Assembly (NCBI RefSeq): GCF_947507565.1 | Contig: NC_089194.1 | Location: 1,302,001 to 1,366,000, forward strand | Reading direction: 5' to 3' | Length of the DNA: 64,000 nt | Source: Oscarella lobularis | Lineage: Eukaryota; Porifera; Homoscleromorpha; Homosclerophorida; Oscarellidae | Part shown: piece after piece, positions 1 through 9,351 of the stretch | How the letters are laid out: the number at the start of each line of letters is the position of its first letter | How positions within the stretch are numbered: position 1 is the first letter of the stretch | The notes under the pieces: generated by a model | What the model was told of the DNA's origin: nothing | The model's input: only the letters and a program-made list of their open reading frames with translations | Databases searched by the model: none | Program-made: the position numbers and the translations under genes

Positions 1-3000
1 GTTCTCTCAGTCTTTTCGTCTGTGCGGCGAAGTCTGTCTCCAACAACAACTAACAACTCGTGTGACTTCGCCTTATGAAGACGAATACAATGAGCCGCGG
101 TCATAATTGTTCGATCATTGATAATGGATCCTCCGCATATGAATGAATCACCATTGCGGTACAAATAAATAGCGACAACCCACGGCCAATCTCCGTCTCT
201 GGTCTGACAGCCTCCAACTGAACGTCCGCGATTCTGAATACAAGTAGACGCGTCAACAAGCCCGCATTCTGCATAATCTAGAAAATGACATTCATTCTTT
301 CAGTACATACTTAGCTACAAGGCTTACCAACTGTTACGTCAAAAACTCTTTTGACAACATCACTTATATCCACAACTTCCATCACACGACTTTCTGACTT
401 GACAATTTTTTTTAGAGATTCAATACCAGCGTCAGCACGAGCGTTGGCACCAGCTTCAGAATCCTTCGCCTTTAAATCTCTTATAGCAAATGCATACAAA
501 CTAACGTTGCTCTCTCTTAGCTGCTCAGCATATCTTTCCGGACTACCTCCCCAGTTTGTATAACCGTCTGTAATAAGGAAAGCCGCTTTAGTGCACTCTC
601 GCCTTTCGCTCCTCGTTTCAGTGGAAAATATCTTTTCGTTCAGCTTTTGAAGAACGTCCCTTGTCCCCGTCGCTCCCCAACATGATTTTTTCAAATTAAT
701 AGAATTGATCGCTTGTATGACTTCACTTCCCTTCGAATAAGAGTCGAAGTTAAAGCGGACCTTGGCTTTGTCGTCATACGTCAGGAGTGCAAACCGAGCG
801 TCTCCTTCAACGCCGGAGAAAACGTTCACGACGGTCTTCACAAACTCGATGCTTTTAGCAAAAAGCTTATCCTGCATGCTCTTCGAGCAGTCAACAGCAA
901 AAGCGATGTCAACGCAACCACGTCCAACTATAATGGAGCGTCCCTTGCTGCACAGCGACGTCCTATCAGTCGTCTGAGAAGTTGGTGTTGCTACTGTGGA
1001 GGAAGAAGAACTTGGTCCATCGTCACTACTGCTTAGAGCATCCTTGCACGCAATAACTCTGTCCAGAAAGTTTTCTCGTAAACTAGCAGCTATTTCTGCA
1101 GGATCTTTGAACTTGCCTGCAACGTAGGTTCTAACTAAGTTTTCAATTATTTATATTCGGAATGCACTCACTTTTACATATCGCTTCGTTGCCGTCCCAG
1201 AACGGCTCGCCCGATTCTGATGCATGACAGGTGCGTGATACCGAACCAATAAGCTCGTACCCTGGACTACACGTGAAGGCTACCGGAGCGCCATCCTCAA
1301 AAGATTCGGCTTTTCGTATGCTGTTTTCAGGCAGTCCAGGATCAGGACAGACAGCCAAGTCCTCTGAAAGAAACATCGTGAATAAAATTTAAGGTGGAGA
1401 GAGATTTGACGGTTCGTACTGATGCATTCAAACAGCTCTCTTCTACTGACGGAAAGCGTAGACCACTGGCCATCTGAATCGCATACGCGGAATGGAATTC
1501 CACGAAGTCCATATCCGTCAGGGCAGCTATAGTTCACGATTGTTTTCCAAAGATATTTACCGTCCAAGAGCACAACGTCGGTGATGTTTTTTTCTCCGTT
1601 CGGCAGCGGTTCCACTGGCGGCTCGCCGCATGTGACAGCTAAAGAACAGTTCAACTTTCCTCAGCACAAAAATTAAAATCTTACGTTTGCAATTTGGCAC
1701 TTCGGGATCGTATTCCCAGTTTCCGTTGCAGGAGCAGGTTGCTTTGATTGTCTTTTTGCCCTGCAAACCGTTTTGGTAATATCCGGTATCACATTTTATC
1801 GTCAGTTTTTTCCCTATTGGATACTCGTCAAGACTGTCAGACACAATTCTTCCGTGACGAATAGAAAAGGGTTTCTCGCACGATTTCGCTTCTAAATATT
1901 AGGCAATTATAGCTAGACACTAGGTAGTTGCAATCTTACGTACTTTGACAAGAGACTTCTCCCTCAGGTGACCATGCTCCTTGCTTACACGTTTTATAAG
2001 TAACGCCTTTCCTATTGTAGCCAGTGCAACACCAGTAGTCAATTCTTTGACTGAAATTGGAAATGTACATTCCACCATTGATTATGGAATCAGGTTTTGG
2101 GCACGCGTCGTCATTTGAAGAGAGTCGGAGAGCTATCCTAAAGCCTTTTCTTTGAATGTTTCTATCAGAAGTGAAATGAAAGACAAGTCCTGGCGTTTGA
2201 AGGCGCTTGAGAATATCGGATCCGCTATCTCCGCTAAAGAGCTGAACGTTTCCGTTGTTTCCGTCAAGAGAATGAAAAACGTTTAAATTGTCGGAGCCAC
2301 TCTCGGTCTGAAATGCCTCGACGTCATAGCTGATTTTTGCGACGTATGCTCCATCAGGCAGATGCGGGACAACGGTCCATAAGCAGTCAGCATTGGGTGG
2401 ATAATCACCAAACCTTCCTTTTGGAGACTTAAGCGTTTCTTTTTTATTTTCTTTCAAAACAATCAGGCCACCGCAATCTACGAGAAGACAATTCAAAAAT
2501 TCTCGAAGATACGTACTGTACACGTGATGAATTACATATGCCGGTATGTATACGTACCTGTTGTTTTGAACGCGGCCTTGAAACGCCTTTCCGTCACTTC
2601 GCACGTCGTTCTCAGATCAACGTACATATGTTGACCAGACGAGACGATCTCACGAGGTACGTGTCCGGACGTAAACGCGGTAATGAGTGGCTGCGATTTG
2701 CCCATTCCGTCGTAAATTTTGACGAAATCGCCTCTCGCCAGCATAAAATCTTGAATGCTAAGCCGTATCTTTTTGCCTCTCGTAGGCGAAGTGATTCGCC
2801 ACGAAAACTTGAGACATTGCATGTTGAGATTCGTTTTCTTCGTCACCAACTCGCCCGCATTGCTGGTTAGCGCTTTGGAAGACTTGATGCTTCCTAAAAA
2901 TACGTATTAGATAGCTAAAGAGGTAAGAGACGCAGAGCTATTCCCTTCTACTCACTTGAGCAGCATTTGCATTTCTCCGATTTGCAGTCGATTTGAGTAG

Positions 3001-3061
3001 AACCAGAGATCAAAGCGAGCGTTAAAATCAGCAAAACGAGCCATGCCACTTGGGATCCCAT
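1..3061 (-). CDS. CFB-like: Factor B-like complement serine protease, copy A (CUB-CUB-CCP4-vWA-trypsin; C-terminus cut by window edge)
   Basis: Multi-exon gene. The ATG at 3061 opens a signal peptide ([19 protein letters not shown]). In order come CUB1 (about 2870-2560), CUB2 with CCP1 (about 2480-1945), CCP2 (about 1890-1685), CCP3 (about 1640-1420), CCP4 (about 1365-1175), a linker, a vWA domain (about 920-325) and the first part of a trypsin domain (310-1). The vWA MIDAS DCSKS is intact. The protease part shows an activation-like GRSVGG, then TAAHC with the catalytic His; the Asp and Ser lie outside the window. vWA plus protease after CCPs is the hallmark of factor B/C2, which bind C3b/C4b to form convertases. 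The two CUBs are not part of vertebrate factor B and recall MASP/C1r. It is a tandem copy of the gene at 10959-14646. The role in C3 cleavage is inferred from domains and neighbours. Confidence 0.85.
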
Positions 3062-3460
3062 TCCGTGACGACTTTTGCGTGAGACTGACCTTCTTGTAGA
3101 GGGCGGAGCGAGCTCGTTGGAGAAAAGAAAGTGGGAGTGACGGCTGTGGGAGATTCGGGTCTCCCACCGTCTTTAGAGAAGGAAGTCGATTGCGTCGTGT
3201 CGGGATCTATTCCGCTCGCCGTGACCTTTTACCAGAAATTAATACAACGATTAGACCTCAAAATAACGACAACCTCAGTAGTAAACGAACACACTGTGCA
3301 GCTGCATCACGACCCAAAGCAAAGTGGCCGGGACATAGTACTCGAGAGTGCTTCTTTGGTACGCTGTCGGAGTGCAAATAACGTCACCGCGTCCTAGCTG
3401 TAGCTATTTTCCAGCGCTTTTGTCTTACAATGCAAGCGAACTCTGTTCTTTGGTGCGTTC
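3062..3460. promoter_or_regulatory. Upstream region of factor B-like copy A with a conserved inverted repeat
   Basis: Non-coding stretch between the factor B-like start and the end of the CARD-GIMAP gene. At 3146-3167 there is a short inverted repeat (GTGGGAGA, 6-base loop, TCTCCCAC). A closely related element lies at 14727-14748, the same distance (81-85 bases) upstream of the other factor B-like start. The shared spacing makes it a candidate promoter or 5'-UTR element. No other feature is seen. Confidence 0.4.
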
Positions 3461-4471
3461 TCAAATTTTTGGTGGACGAAAGACGTCTTTGCACTTCAGC
3501 ACCAAGTACCTTAGCAGCAAGCTGCCAGACTCTTCCACAGCGTTATCCCTTTCTTCGTAGTTGTCAACGTAGAGAATGCGATAGCCAACCTTTGAGAGAA
3601 TTCGCTTCGGAGGACCTTTCTGCTTTCTCAATGCGCTTATGTCGCTCTCTACAGCCTTGGGGTCGCGAAAACTCCTGAAGTGGGTTCGCACAACAGTGGT
3701 GCACTTCAGGACTTCTGGGCCAAATAACATTCGCCAGAAAACGTCAAAAGCGTCGGCTTGCGCTTCGGCGATTCGGCGTGTGATGATGAAAAAGACGGCG
3801 TTGATTCCTTCTCGCCACTCGTGGCAGGCCGCAGCAAGCCGAGTGAGTACCTCTTCGTGAGAAAGGTCGGTATGGCCGAATCCAATTGTGTCAACGATTT
3901 TGATACGGTACTGTTTGTCTTCCCATTCAAGCGTAGTTGTCTTAGCTATTACGGAATTCGCAGACGAAATATCCCTATCGCTGACTTCAAACAGCCTTTC
4001 GCCCGCTAGTGCATTTGCGCAAGCTGATTTTCCGGCGCCAGTTTCCCCAATAAAAATGACGGTGCGATCTGGCTTAAGGATATTCCTTTCTGGCATTCTT
4101 GGCTCATAAGGTGTGCTAGAAGTAGAACTACGATCTTCACCCGCAATGCAGTTCCTCAGACGATTCGAAGCTCCCTGTGTTTCACTCACCGAAGGTTGTT
4201 TTCGAAGCGATGGATCAGTGAGGAGCTCGTAAAGGTCGCTGCCACCGTCGATCTCCTCTAGAATGGCGCAAAATCGTTCAAACTTAGGACTCGCCGTTCG
4301 ACAGAGTATGTAAACAAGTTCGCGAGCCAAGTCTTTGCTTGTTGCTCCACTCCGTTGGCGCAGGTGAAGGCTTTCGTGATGATCCAACGTTATTATTTCC
4401 TTAGCGACAAGACGATCAGTAAGTTTCTCTGCTAAAACAAGATTGGCAAGATAGGACACGGCATCGTGCAT
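3461..4471 (-). CDS. AIG1/GIMAP-type GTPase with N-terminal CARD-like domain
   Basis: 336-residue open frame. Residues about 3-84 look like a death-fold domain, most like a CARD: six amphipathic helices ending in a KFERFCAILEE-type helix followed by LYELL. After a Ser/Thr-rich linker comes an AIG1/GIMAP GTPase domain from residue about 136, with P-loop GETGAGKS (142-149) and switch II DTIG. As in the sister genes, the usual N/TKxD G4 motif is replaced by VVRTHFRSF. AIG1 GTPases form membrane scaffolds in immune and cell-survival signalling, and a CARD would recruit partners by homotypic contact. The protein stops right after the GTPase domain (RPPKI), where sisters at 6824 and 8311 continue with a C-terminal extension and a CaaX box. 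The frame stays open about 47 codons upstream of this Met, so an upstream exon is possible. The CARD call is by eye. Confidence 0.75.
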   Translation of the reverse strand: MHDAVSYLANLVLAEKLTDRLVAKEIITLDHHESLHLRQRSGATSKDLARELVYILCRTASPKFERFCAILEEIDGGSDLYELLTDPSLRKQPSVSETQGASNRLRNCIAGEDRSSTSSTPYEPRMPERNILKPDRTVIFIGETGAGKSACANALAGERLFEVSDRDISSANSVIAKTTTLEWEDKQYRIKIVDTIGFGHTDLSHEEVLTRLAAACHEWREGINAVFFIITRRIAEAQADAFDVFWRMLFGPEVLKCTTVVRTHFRSFRDPKAVESDISALRKQKGPPKRILSKVGYRILYVDNYEERDNAVEESGSLLLRYLVLKCKDVFRPPKI

Positions 4472-5073
4472 GACGGGCAGTAGACGTTTCTTCCACTTAG
4501 GATCGACGGCATAATGGGGCTTCAGGAGGCGCTGGCCCGGATGTCTGTGAGCTACATAGTCTGTTTTCCCAACTAGATAATGATGGCCTTTCGTGAGCCA
4601 TCATGGATCCCCGAACACCCTCAGCACATTCTTATTACTCTAATTTTAGTAAAGCCTATTTGCACTTTGCATCGCACTGCCTAACCAGCATGCTTTATTT
4701 TCCGCAAAAGCCTACAATTTGACTTCTTATGTGAGGGCGACACAGACTCGGAGCTGCACCCCTCCTAACCCTAACCTCCTCTCTGCCTCTTTGGGTGATC
4801 GTGTCACGAGGCTAATAATCAGCTCGCAGTTGCGTGCTGCGAGCTTCGCTCGCTGCACGACAAACCCAACGTGCTCCTTTACTGCGTTCCCTTTATGAAC
4901 GTTACTGATAAAGCTCATTGCTATGTGCCCGTTGTGTATTATGTATTTATCCTCGATAATGTAGCCTGTATACTACTGTGTACTCGTTCCTGAAATGTTT
5001 TGAACACAATCCGGGGTTCCTATCTACTGTGACGTCGCCTTTTTATGTACATTTTGTTCAAAATACGGGAGAG

Positions 5074-5102
5074 TATGACATCACAATGACTGTGATGTCA
5101 TA
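5074..5102. repeat. Perfect 12-bp palindrome with 5-base loop
   Basis: TATGACATCACA is followed by ATGAC and then its exact reverse complement TGTGATGTCATA. It may form a hairpin or be part of a degraded inverted-repeat element with the nearby TGACGTCA-like words. Confidence 0.7.
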
Positions 5103-5156
5103 AAGGCACCTGTGTGTGTGATTGGCCTACGTGCGATTGTGACGTCAGGGTATACC

Positions 5157-5187
<31 letters not shown>
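5157..5187. repeat. (GACA)n microsatellite
   Basis: About eight uninterrupted tetranucleotide GACA units, just upstream of a GC-rich hairpin. Simple-sequence repeat, probably length-variable. Confidence 0.95.
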
Positions 5188-5192
<5 letters not shown>

Positions 5193-5230
5193 CTTTCCGA
5201 TTTTGGCCGATCACGTTTGAGAGCCCCTCC

Positions 5231-5271
5231 CACCAGGGCGCGCGCGGGCTTCGCCCGCGCGCGCCCTGGTG
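5231..5271. repeat. Perfect GC-rich hairpin (19-bp stem, TTC loop)
   Basis: Nineteen bases (CACCAGGGCGCGCGCGGGC) are followed by TTC and then their exact reverse complement. The stem is almost all G/C in an AT-richer setting, so it would be very stable. It may be the terminus of a small foldback element or simply a genomic palindrome; no coding role is seen. Confidence 0.85.
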
Positions 5272-5417
5272 TTCGGGGAACTAAGATCCATGTTTTGCAC
5301 GAAGTAGTGTCGGGGCTCAGTATGTACTGATGTTAGGGTGTAACCACATAGAAGAGCCAATAAGATAGCTAGAAAGAGACAATATCGACTTGTGTTTTGG
5401 AAAGCACTTGATTCAAT

Positions 5418-6701
5418 TTACGAGGGAAGGCAGCGGCTTTCTTCAGCTCCTTCTCTTCTCCCGCGCTCTTCTGCTTCGTGAAGTTTACGCTGGTACACCT
5501 CCTCCATCCTCTCAAACTTTAGCCTTTCAGCTTCCTCTATTTTGCGATTCAATTCCCTTTCTTTCTCAGTCATCCTGGCTTTTCCAAGTTAGTTTCTGCT
5601 ATTCTGCGTTCCATTTCAGCCATCCTGGCCTTTTCAAAGTTAGCTTCGGCTCTTCTGCGTTCCATTTCAATTTCATGCTTGCGTTGTTCCTTGAGAGCCT
5701 GGGCTTCGAGCTTTGACCTTTCGACTGCCATTTTGCGCTCCATTTCCATTTGTAATTTGCAATGTTCCTCTAAACGAACCTGCCTTTCGTTAGCCATCTC
5801 AAGCTTTGTCTTTTCGATTTCTGCTTTTAGTCTGCGCTCCATTTCGAGTCTCTCGTCTCTTCTCTCCCGATCGTCAATACGACGGCGACTGAGTTCTTGC
5901 TTCATTTCTTCTTGAGACTTATCTAGTTTCTCTTTCATTGCATTGATTGTTTTAGCCTGGGCAACCTAGCTGAGCCTCTGCTGCTTGCTGCAGCTGCTTC
6001 CTTAGCTCTCCTTTCTCCTTCGCTAGCCTCTTCTGCTCTTCAACGTGCTCCGAAATCTTCTTCCTCACGTCTTCCATAATTGGTGGGCGGAAAACGTTCT
6101 TGCAGCTGAGCACCAATTAAGTACTTCAGCATTATACTCCCAGACTCCTTCAAGGCTTTACGCTTGTCTTTGTTGTTGTCAACATACAGCAAACGATCGC
6201 CAATGTGAGAGAGTATTCGCTTGGCAGCACCTGTCTTCCTCTGCAACACGGCTTTGTCTTCCCTTACAGCTGTGGGATCGTTAAACTTTTCGAAACGGGT
6301 TCGAACAACGGTAGTGAGCTCGACGACTTGCGGACCGAATAGAACCTGCCAGAGAATATCAAAGGCTTCGGCTTGCTCTTTATAGTGAACCGCATTCCGA
6401 TGACGAGAAAAACAGCGTTGATTCCTTCTCGGCATTCGTGGCAGGCCACCGCAAGGCGAGAGAGCACCTCCTCCGGACTGAAGTCGGCATCGCCTATTCC
6501 GATCGTGTCAACGATTTTTACGGTGTACTTCTTGCCCTCCCAAGGAAGCGTCACCGTCACCGCCTGCACGTCTTTGGTGACGCTGCAGGACGATGCGCTC
6601 ACTTCAAACCGTTCAAAGCCAGCTAGTGCATTTGCGCAAGATGATTTGCCGGCGCCAGTTTCCCCGATGAAAATGACGGTGCGATCTGGTATGTCACCCA
6701 T
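5418..6701 (-). pseudogene. AIG1/GIMAP-type GTPase with multiple frameshifts
   Basis: The same family as the neighbours, starting MGDIPDRTVIFIGETGAGKSS with switch motif DTIGIGD. Aligned by eye to the intact sister at 8311-9351, the frame breaks at least four times: near 6390 (after VIGMRFT), near 6110 (at the CKNVFRPPIMED region), near 5960 (after the QQAAEAQ stretch) and near 5579 (one base missing in an otherwise repeated LEKARM unit). The breaks are single-base shifts without intron signals. The last frame ends in a Glu/Lys/Arg-rich coiled coil and SRCLPS, a CaaX-like end. The coiled coil holds internal repeats of about 17 residues (FEKARMAEMERRIAETN). Best read as a recent pseudogene. 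Assembly indels are the alternative, though the flanking genes show none. Confidence 0.75.
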
Positions 6702-6823
6702 TGCGTTAGGAGTATGACTGTTGGGAAGGACGGGAGCACGAGGCTATCTAGTGTACAGCAACGCCCTATGATGTAATGAGGCTTGCGCATTTACTAATGA
6801 AAATACGATATCAATCAAATGTT

Positions 6824-7882
6824 TTACATAACAATGCAGTTTTGCTCCGCTGCGTTCTTAAGCCACGCTTCACATTGCCCAGCCGTTAATTGAAGAGATT
6901 CCAAAAGTTTTTCAGCTCGATCCATACCCTCATCTCCTTTCTTCAGCATTTCTCCTAATTCTTCCACAATTGTCATGTCGACTGCCTCTCCTCCTTTTTC
7001 AAGAGAAGCCGATATCCAAGCTTTTAAGGTGAACTCGTTGCCTTCCGCTTTTGCTTGAGATTTCAAGACGCTCAGTACCTTTTTCACATCCTCTTCAGAA
7101 ATGCCCTGTTGCTTCACATCAACTGCTTCCACGGTGGCTTTTGTCGCGTGACCCCCAGGCTCTAAACTACTTCTAGCACTTTTCAACGGCTTGGGGCTCT
7201 CAATTTGGGCTTTGAGCTTTTGTCCAAGATCAATGCGGAGTGAAATTCTCTTCCTAACCTCATCAAAAGCAGGCGGAACGATCTTAGTCTTACAATGATT
7301 TACTAAATAATCCAACATCACGCCGCCTGATTTTTGCATTGACACGCGTTTATCTGGGTTGTTGTCAACGTAAAGGATGCGACTTCCAAGTTTTTCAAAG
7401 AATTTTTTTGGGGGACCTTCCTGCTTTCTAAGGGTGCTTATATCCTCCTTCACAGCCATTTCGTCGTCAAACTTTCTAAAATTAGTGCGAACAACAGTTG
7501 TAACTGGAAGGATGCCTTCGCCGATGGTTTTCCAAAGTATATCGAAATTGTTTGCGTCTGCCTTGGTAAATCGCTTACCAATGACAAAGAAAACAGCATT
7601 TATTCCTTCTTTGCACTCGCAAACGCTTCGGCTCAGCTGAGTAAGAATCTCCTCGGTGGTCACTGCGGGATCATCAAGCCCAATTGTATCGACAATTCTA
7701 ATTTGGTACTCTACTCCTTTATGACAGATGGGCAGTTTAGAAGTCATATCGCTTTCCTTTCTATTGTTTGGGCATTCGTCAGTGGGAAACAGCATTCGGC
7801 CAGCCAGTGAATTGGCACACGATGATTTGCCCGCACCAGCTTCTCCGACAAATACGACGGTACGATCGTGTTTGGTCTCCAT
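6824..7882 (-). CDS. AIG1/GIMAP-type GTPase with helical tail and CaaX box
   Basis: 352 residues, single exon. GTPase domain about 1-205: P-loop GEAGAGKSS, DTIGLDDP, then VVRTNFRKF at the G4 position and ILYVDN in the G5 region. A basic linker (residues about 210-265) leads to a roughly 90-residue helical domain (from GISEEDVKKVL) and a C-terminal CIVM. Cys-aliphatic-aliphatic-Met is a farnesyl-type CaaX motif and predicts membrane anchoring, in line with the lipid-droplet, ER and Golgi membrane roles of vertebrate GIMAPs. The tail differs from the coiled coil of the gene at 8311. It lies in a row of four same-strand paralogues inside the complement-like locus. Function beyond GTP binding is not known. 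Confidence 0.85.
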   Translation of the reverse strand: METKHDRTVVFVGEAGAGKSSCANSLAGRMLFPTDECPNNRKESDMTSKLPICHKGVEYQIRIVDTIGLDDPAVTTEEILTQLSRSVCECKEGINAVFFVIGKRFTKADANNFDILWKTIGEGILPVTTVVRTNFRKFDDEMAVKEDISTLRKQEGPPKKFFEKLGSRILYVDNNPDKRVSMQKSGGVMLDYLVNHCKTKIVPPAFDEVRKRISLRIDLGQKLKAQIESPKPLKSARSSLEPGGHATKATVEAVDVKQQGISEEDVKKVLSVLKSQAKAEGNEFTLKAWISASLEKGGEAVDMTIVEELGEMLKKGDEGMDRAEKLLESLQLTAGQCEAWLKNAAEQNCIVM

Positions 7883-8310
7883 TTGTGCAGTTAGGTAGAA
7901 TTAGATTGTGGCAGCTGAAAAGATGCCAACTGGTGCGATAACTCGGCCCGTCGGTCGTTGGGAAGAGTTTTAGCACGCTGTAATTGCGTGCTTCTGAGAC
8001 GAGGCTACTCAACAAAATCTCGTGAGCAGATATGAGGGTACTCAAAATCTCGTGAGCAGATATGAGGATAACCTCGTGAGCGAGGGTAAAGGTGAAGGTG
8101 AGCGACCTTTACTTTGAGTATTAATTGTGAGAGGAGGGGGCTACTCAACTCTGAAAAACGGCAATCCGATCAGGTCAGAACATTGTCTAATCAGTGGCGC
8201 CGCTGCGTGACGCATACGAAGAACTTGACGAACACATGTACAGACAGTAAAGCAACATAATGGTCTCCAAACATTTAGTTGTTTTGGCAAAAAGCCTACC
8301 ACGATCGATC
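7883..8310. other. Intergenic region with a short tandem duplication
   Basis: Between two GIMAP-type genes. A 30-base period duplication (CAAAATCTCGTGAGCAGATATG at 8013 and 8043, here described by its repeat word) is the only structure seen. It should contain the promoter of the gene starting at 7882. Confidence 0.5.
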
Positions 8311-9351
8311 CTACATCACCAGACAGCGGCTTTTCGATGCTTGAGCGATTCCTAATTCCTTCGCTTGCTCAACTCGATGCTCGTACAGCTGCTTCATCTC
8401 CCGAGTCATCCTGAGCTCTGTTTCGAGCTTCGACTTTTCAATCTCTGCCATTTTGCGCTCCATTTCGAGTCGTTCATCTTTTGCCTTTGCCTGCTCTTCC
8501 ATACGACGGAGAAGCTCTTTCATTTCTTCTTGAGACTTATCCGCTTTTTCTTGCATTGCTTGGATTGCGTGAGCCTGAGCAGCTTGGGCCTCTGCTGCTT
8601 CCTGCAGCTTTCTTTCCAGCGCTTCTTCCCGATCTGCAAGCGCACGCTGCTCTTCAACGTGTTCTGAAATATTCTTTTTTACGTCGTCCATAATTGGTGG
8701 ACGAAAGACCTCTCTGCACCTCAGCACCAAGTACTTCAGCATCAAATTGCCAGACTCTTCCAAAGCGTTAGGCCGGTCTACGTTGTTGTCGACGTAGAGA
8801 AAACGATCACCAACGTTCGAGATAATTCGCTTTGGAGGACCCTCCTGCTTTTTCAACTTGCTTATGTCGTCCTCTACTGCCTGAGGGTCACTAAAACTCC
8901 TAAAGTGGGTTCGTACGACAGTGGTGTATTTCCTGACTTCTGGCCCAAACAAAATTTGCCAAAGAACGTCAAAGGCATCGGCCTGCGCTTTGGTGAATCG
9001 CTTTCCGACGACAAAGAAGACGGAATTGATTCCCTCTTGGCATTCGTGGCAGGCAACGGCAAGGCGAGTGAGTACCTCTTCGTGAGAAAGGTCGGTGTCG
9101 CCGATTCCGATGGTGTCAACGATTTTGATACGGTACTGTTTGTCTTCCCATTCAAGCGTAGTTATTCTAGCCGACACGTCTTTGGTGGCGCTGGCCGACG
9201 ACTCGCTGGCTTCAAACAAACTTTCGCCCGCTAATGCATTTGCGCAAGTAGACTTTCCGGCGCCGGTCTCCCCGATGAAAACGACTGTTCGATCAGGCTT
9301 GCTTTGATCTTCCTCCATGTGCTTCTCGGCTATTGATGAATTAAGTGTCAA
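8311..9351 (-). CDS. AIG1/GIMAP-type GTPase with coiled coil and CaaX box
   Basis: 346 residues, single exon; the most canonical of the four. The start MTLNSSIAEKHMEED precedes KPDRTVVFIGETGAGKST (P-loop) and DTIGIGDTD. The AIG1 domain spans about residues 18-215. A long charged coiled coil follows (about 220-335; heptads rich in Glu, Lys, Ala, Met), then the C-terminus SRCLVM. CLVM is a CaaX prenylation signal. This layout (GTPase, coiled coil, lipid anchor) suits GTP-dependent membrane scaffolding, as shown for vertebrate GIMAPs and GBPs. The G4 NKxD motif is replaced by RTHF, as in the neighbours. Confidence 0.9.
   Translation of the reverse strand: MTLNSSIAEKHMEEDQSKPDRTVVFIGETGAGKSTCANALAGESLFEASESSASATKDVSARITTLEWEDKQYRIKIVDTIGIGDTDLSHEEVLTRLAVACHECQEGINSVFFVVGKRFTKAQADAFDVLWQILFGPEVRKYTTVVRTHFRSFSDPQAVEDDISKLKKQEGPPKRIISNVGDRFLYVDNNVDRPNALEESGNLMLKYLVLRCREVFRPPIMDDVKKNISEHVEEQRALADREEALERKLQEAAEAQAAQAHAIQAMQEKADKSQEEMKELLRRMEEQAKAKDERLEMERKMAEIEKSKLETELRMTREMKQLYEHRVEQAKELGIAQASKSRCLVM

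Larger units (their letters stand above)
4472..5417. other. Intergenic region with palindromes and a GACA microsatellite
   Basis: No gene is recognised. The stretch holds two near-perfect hairpins (5074-5102 and 5231-5271) and a GACA microsatellite (5157-5187), suggesting remnants of small non-autonomous foldback elements. A short CCTAACCCTAACC run near 4767 is too brief to be telomeric. Confidence 0.5.

Noticed and set aside
4765-4785. Telomere-like CCTAACCCTAACC run
   Set aside because: Less than three units, with genes on both sides; not a telomere or a convincing interstitial repeat.
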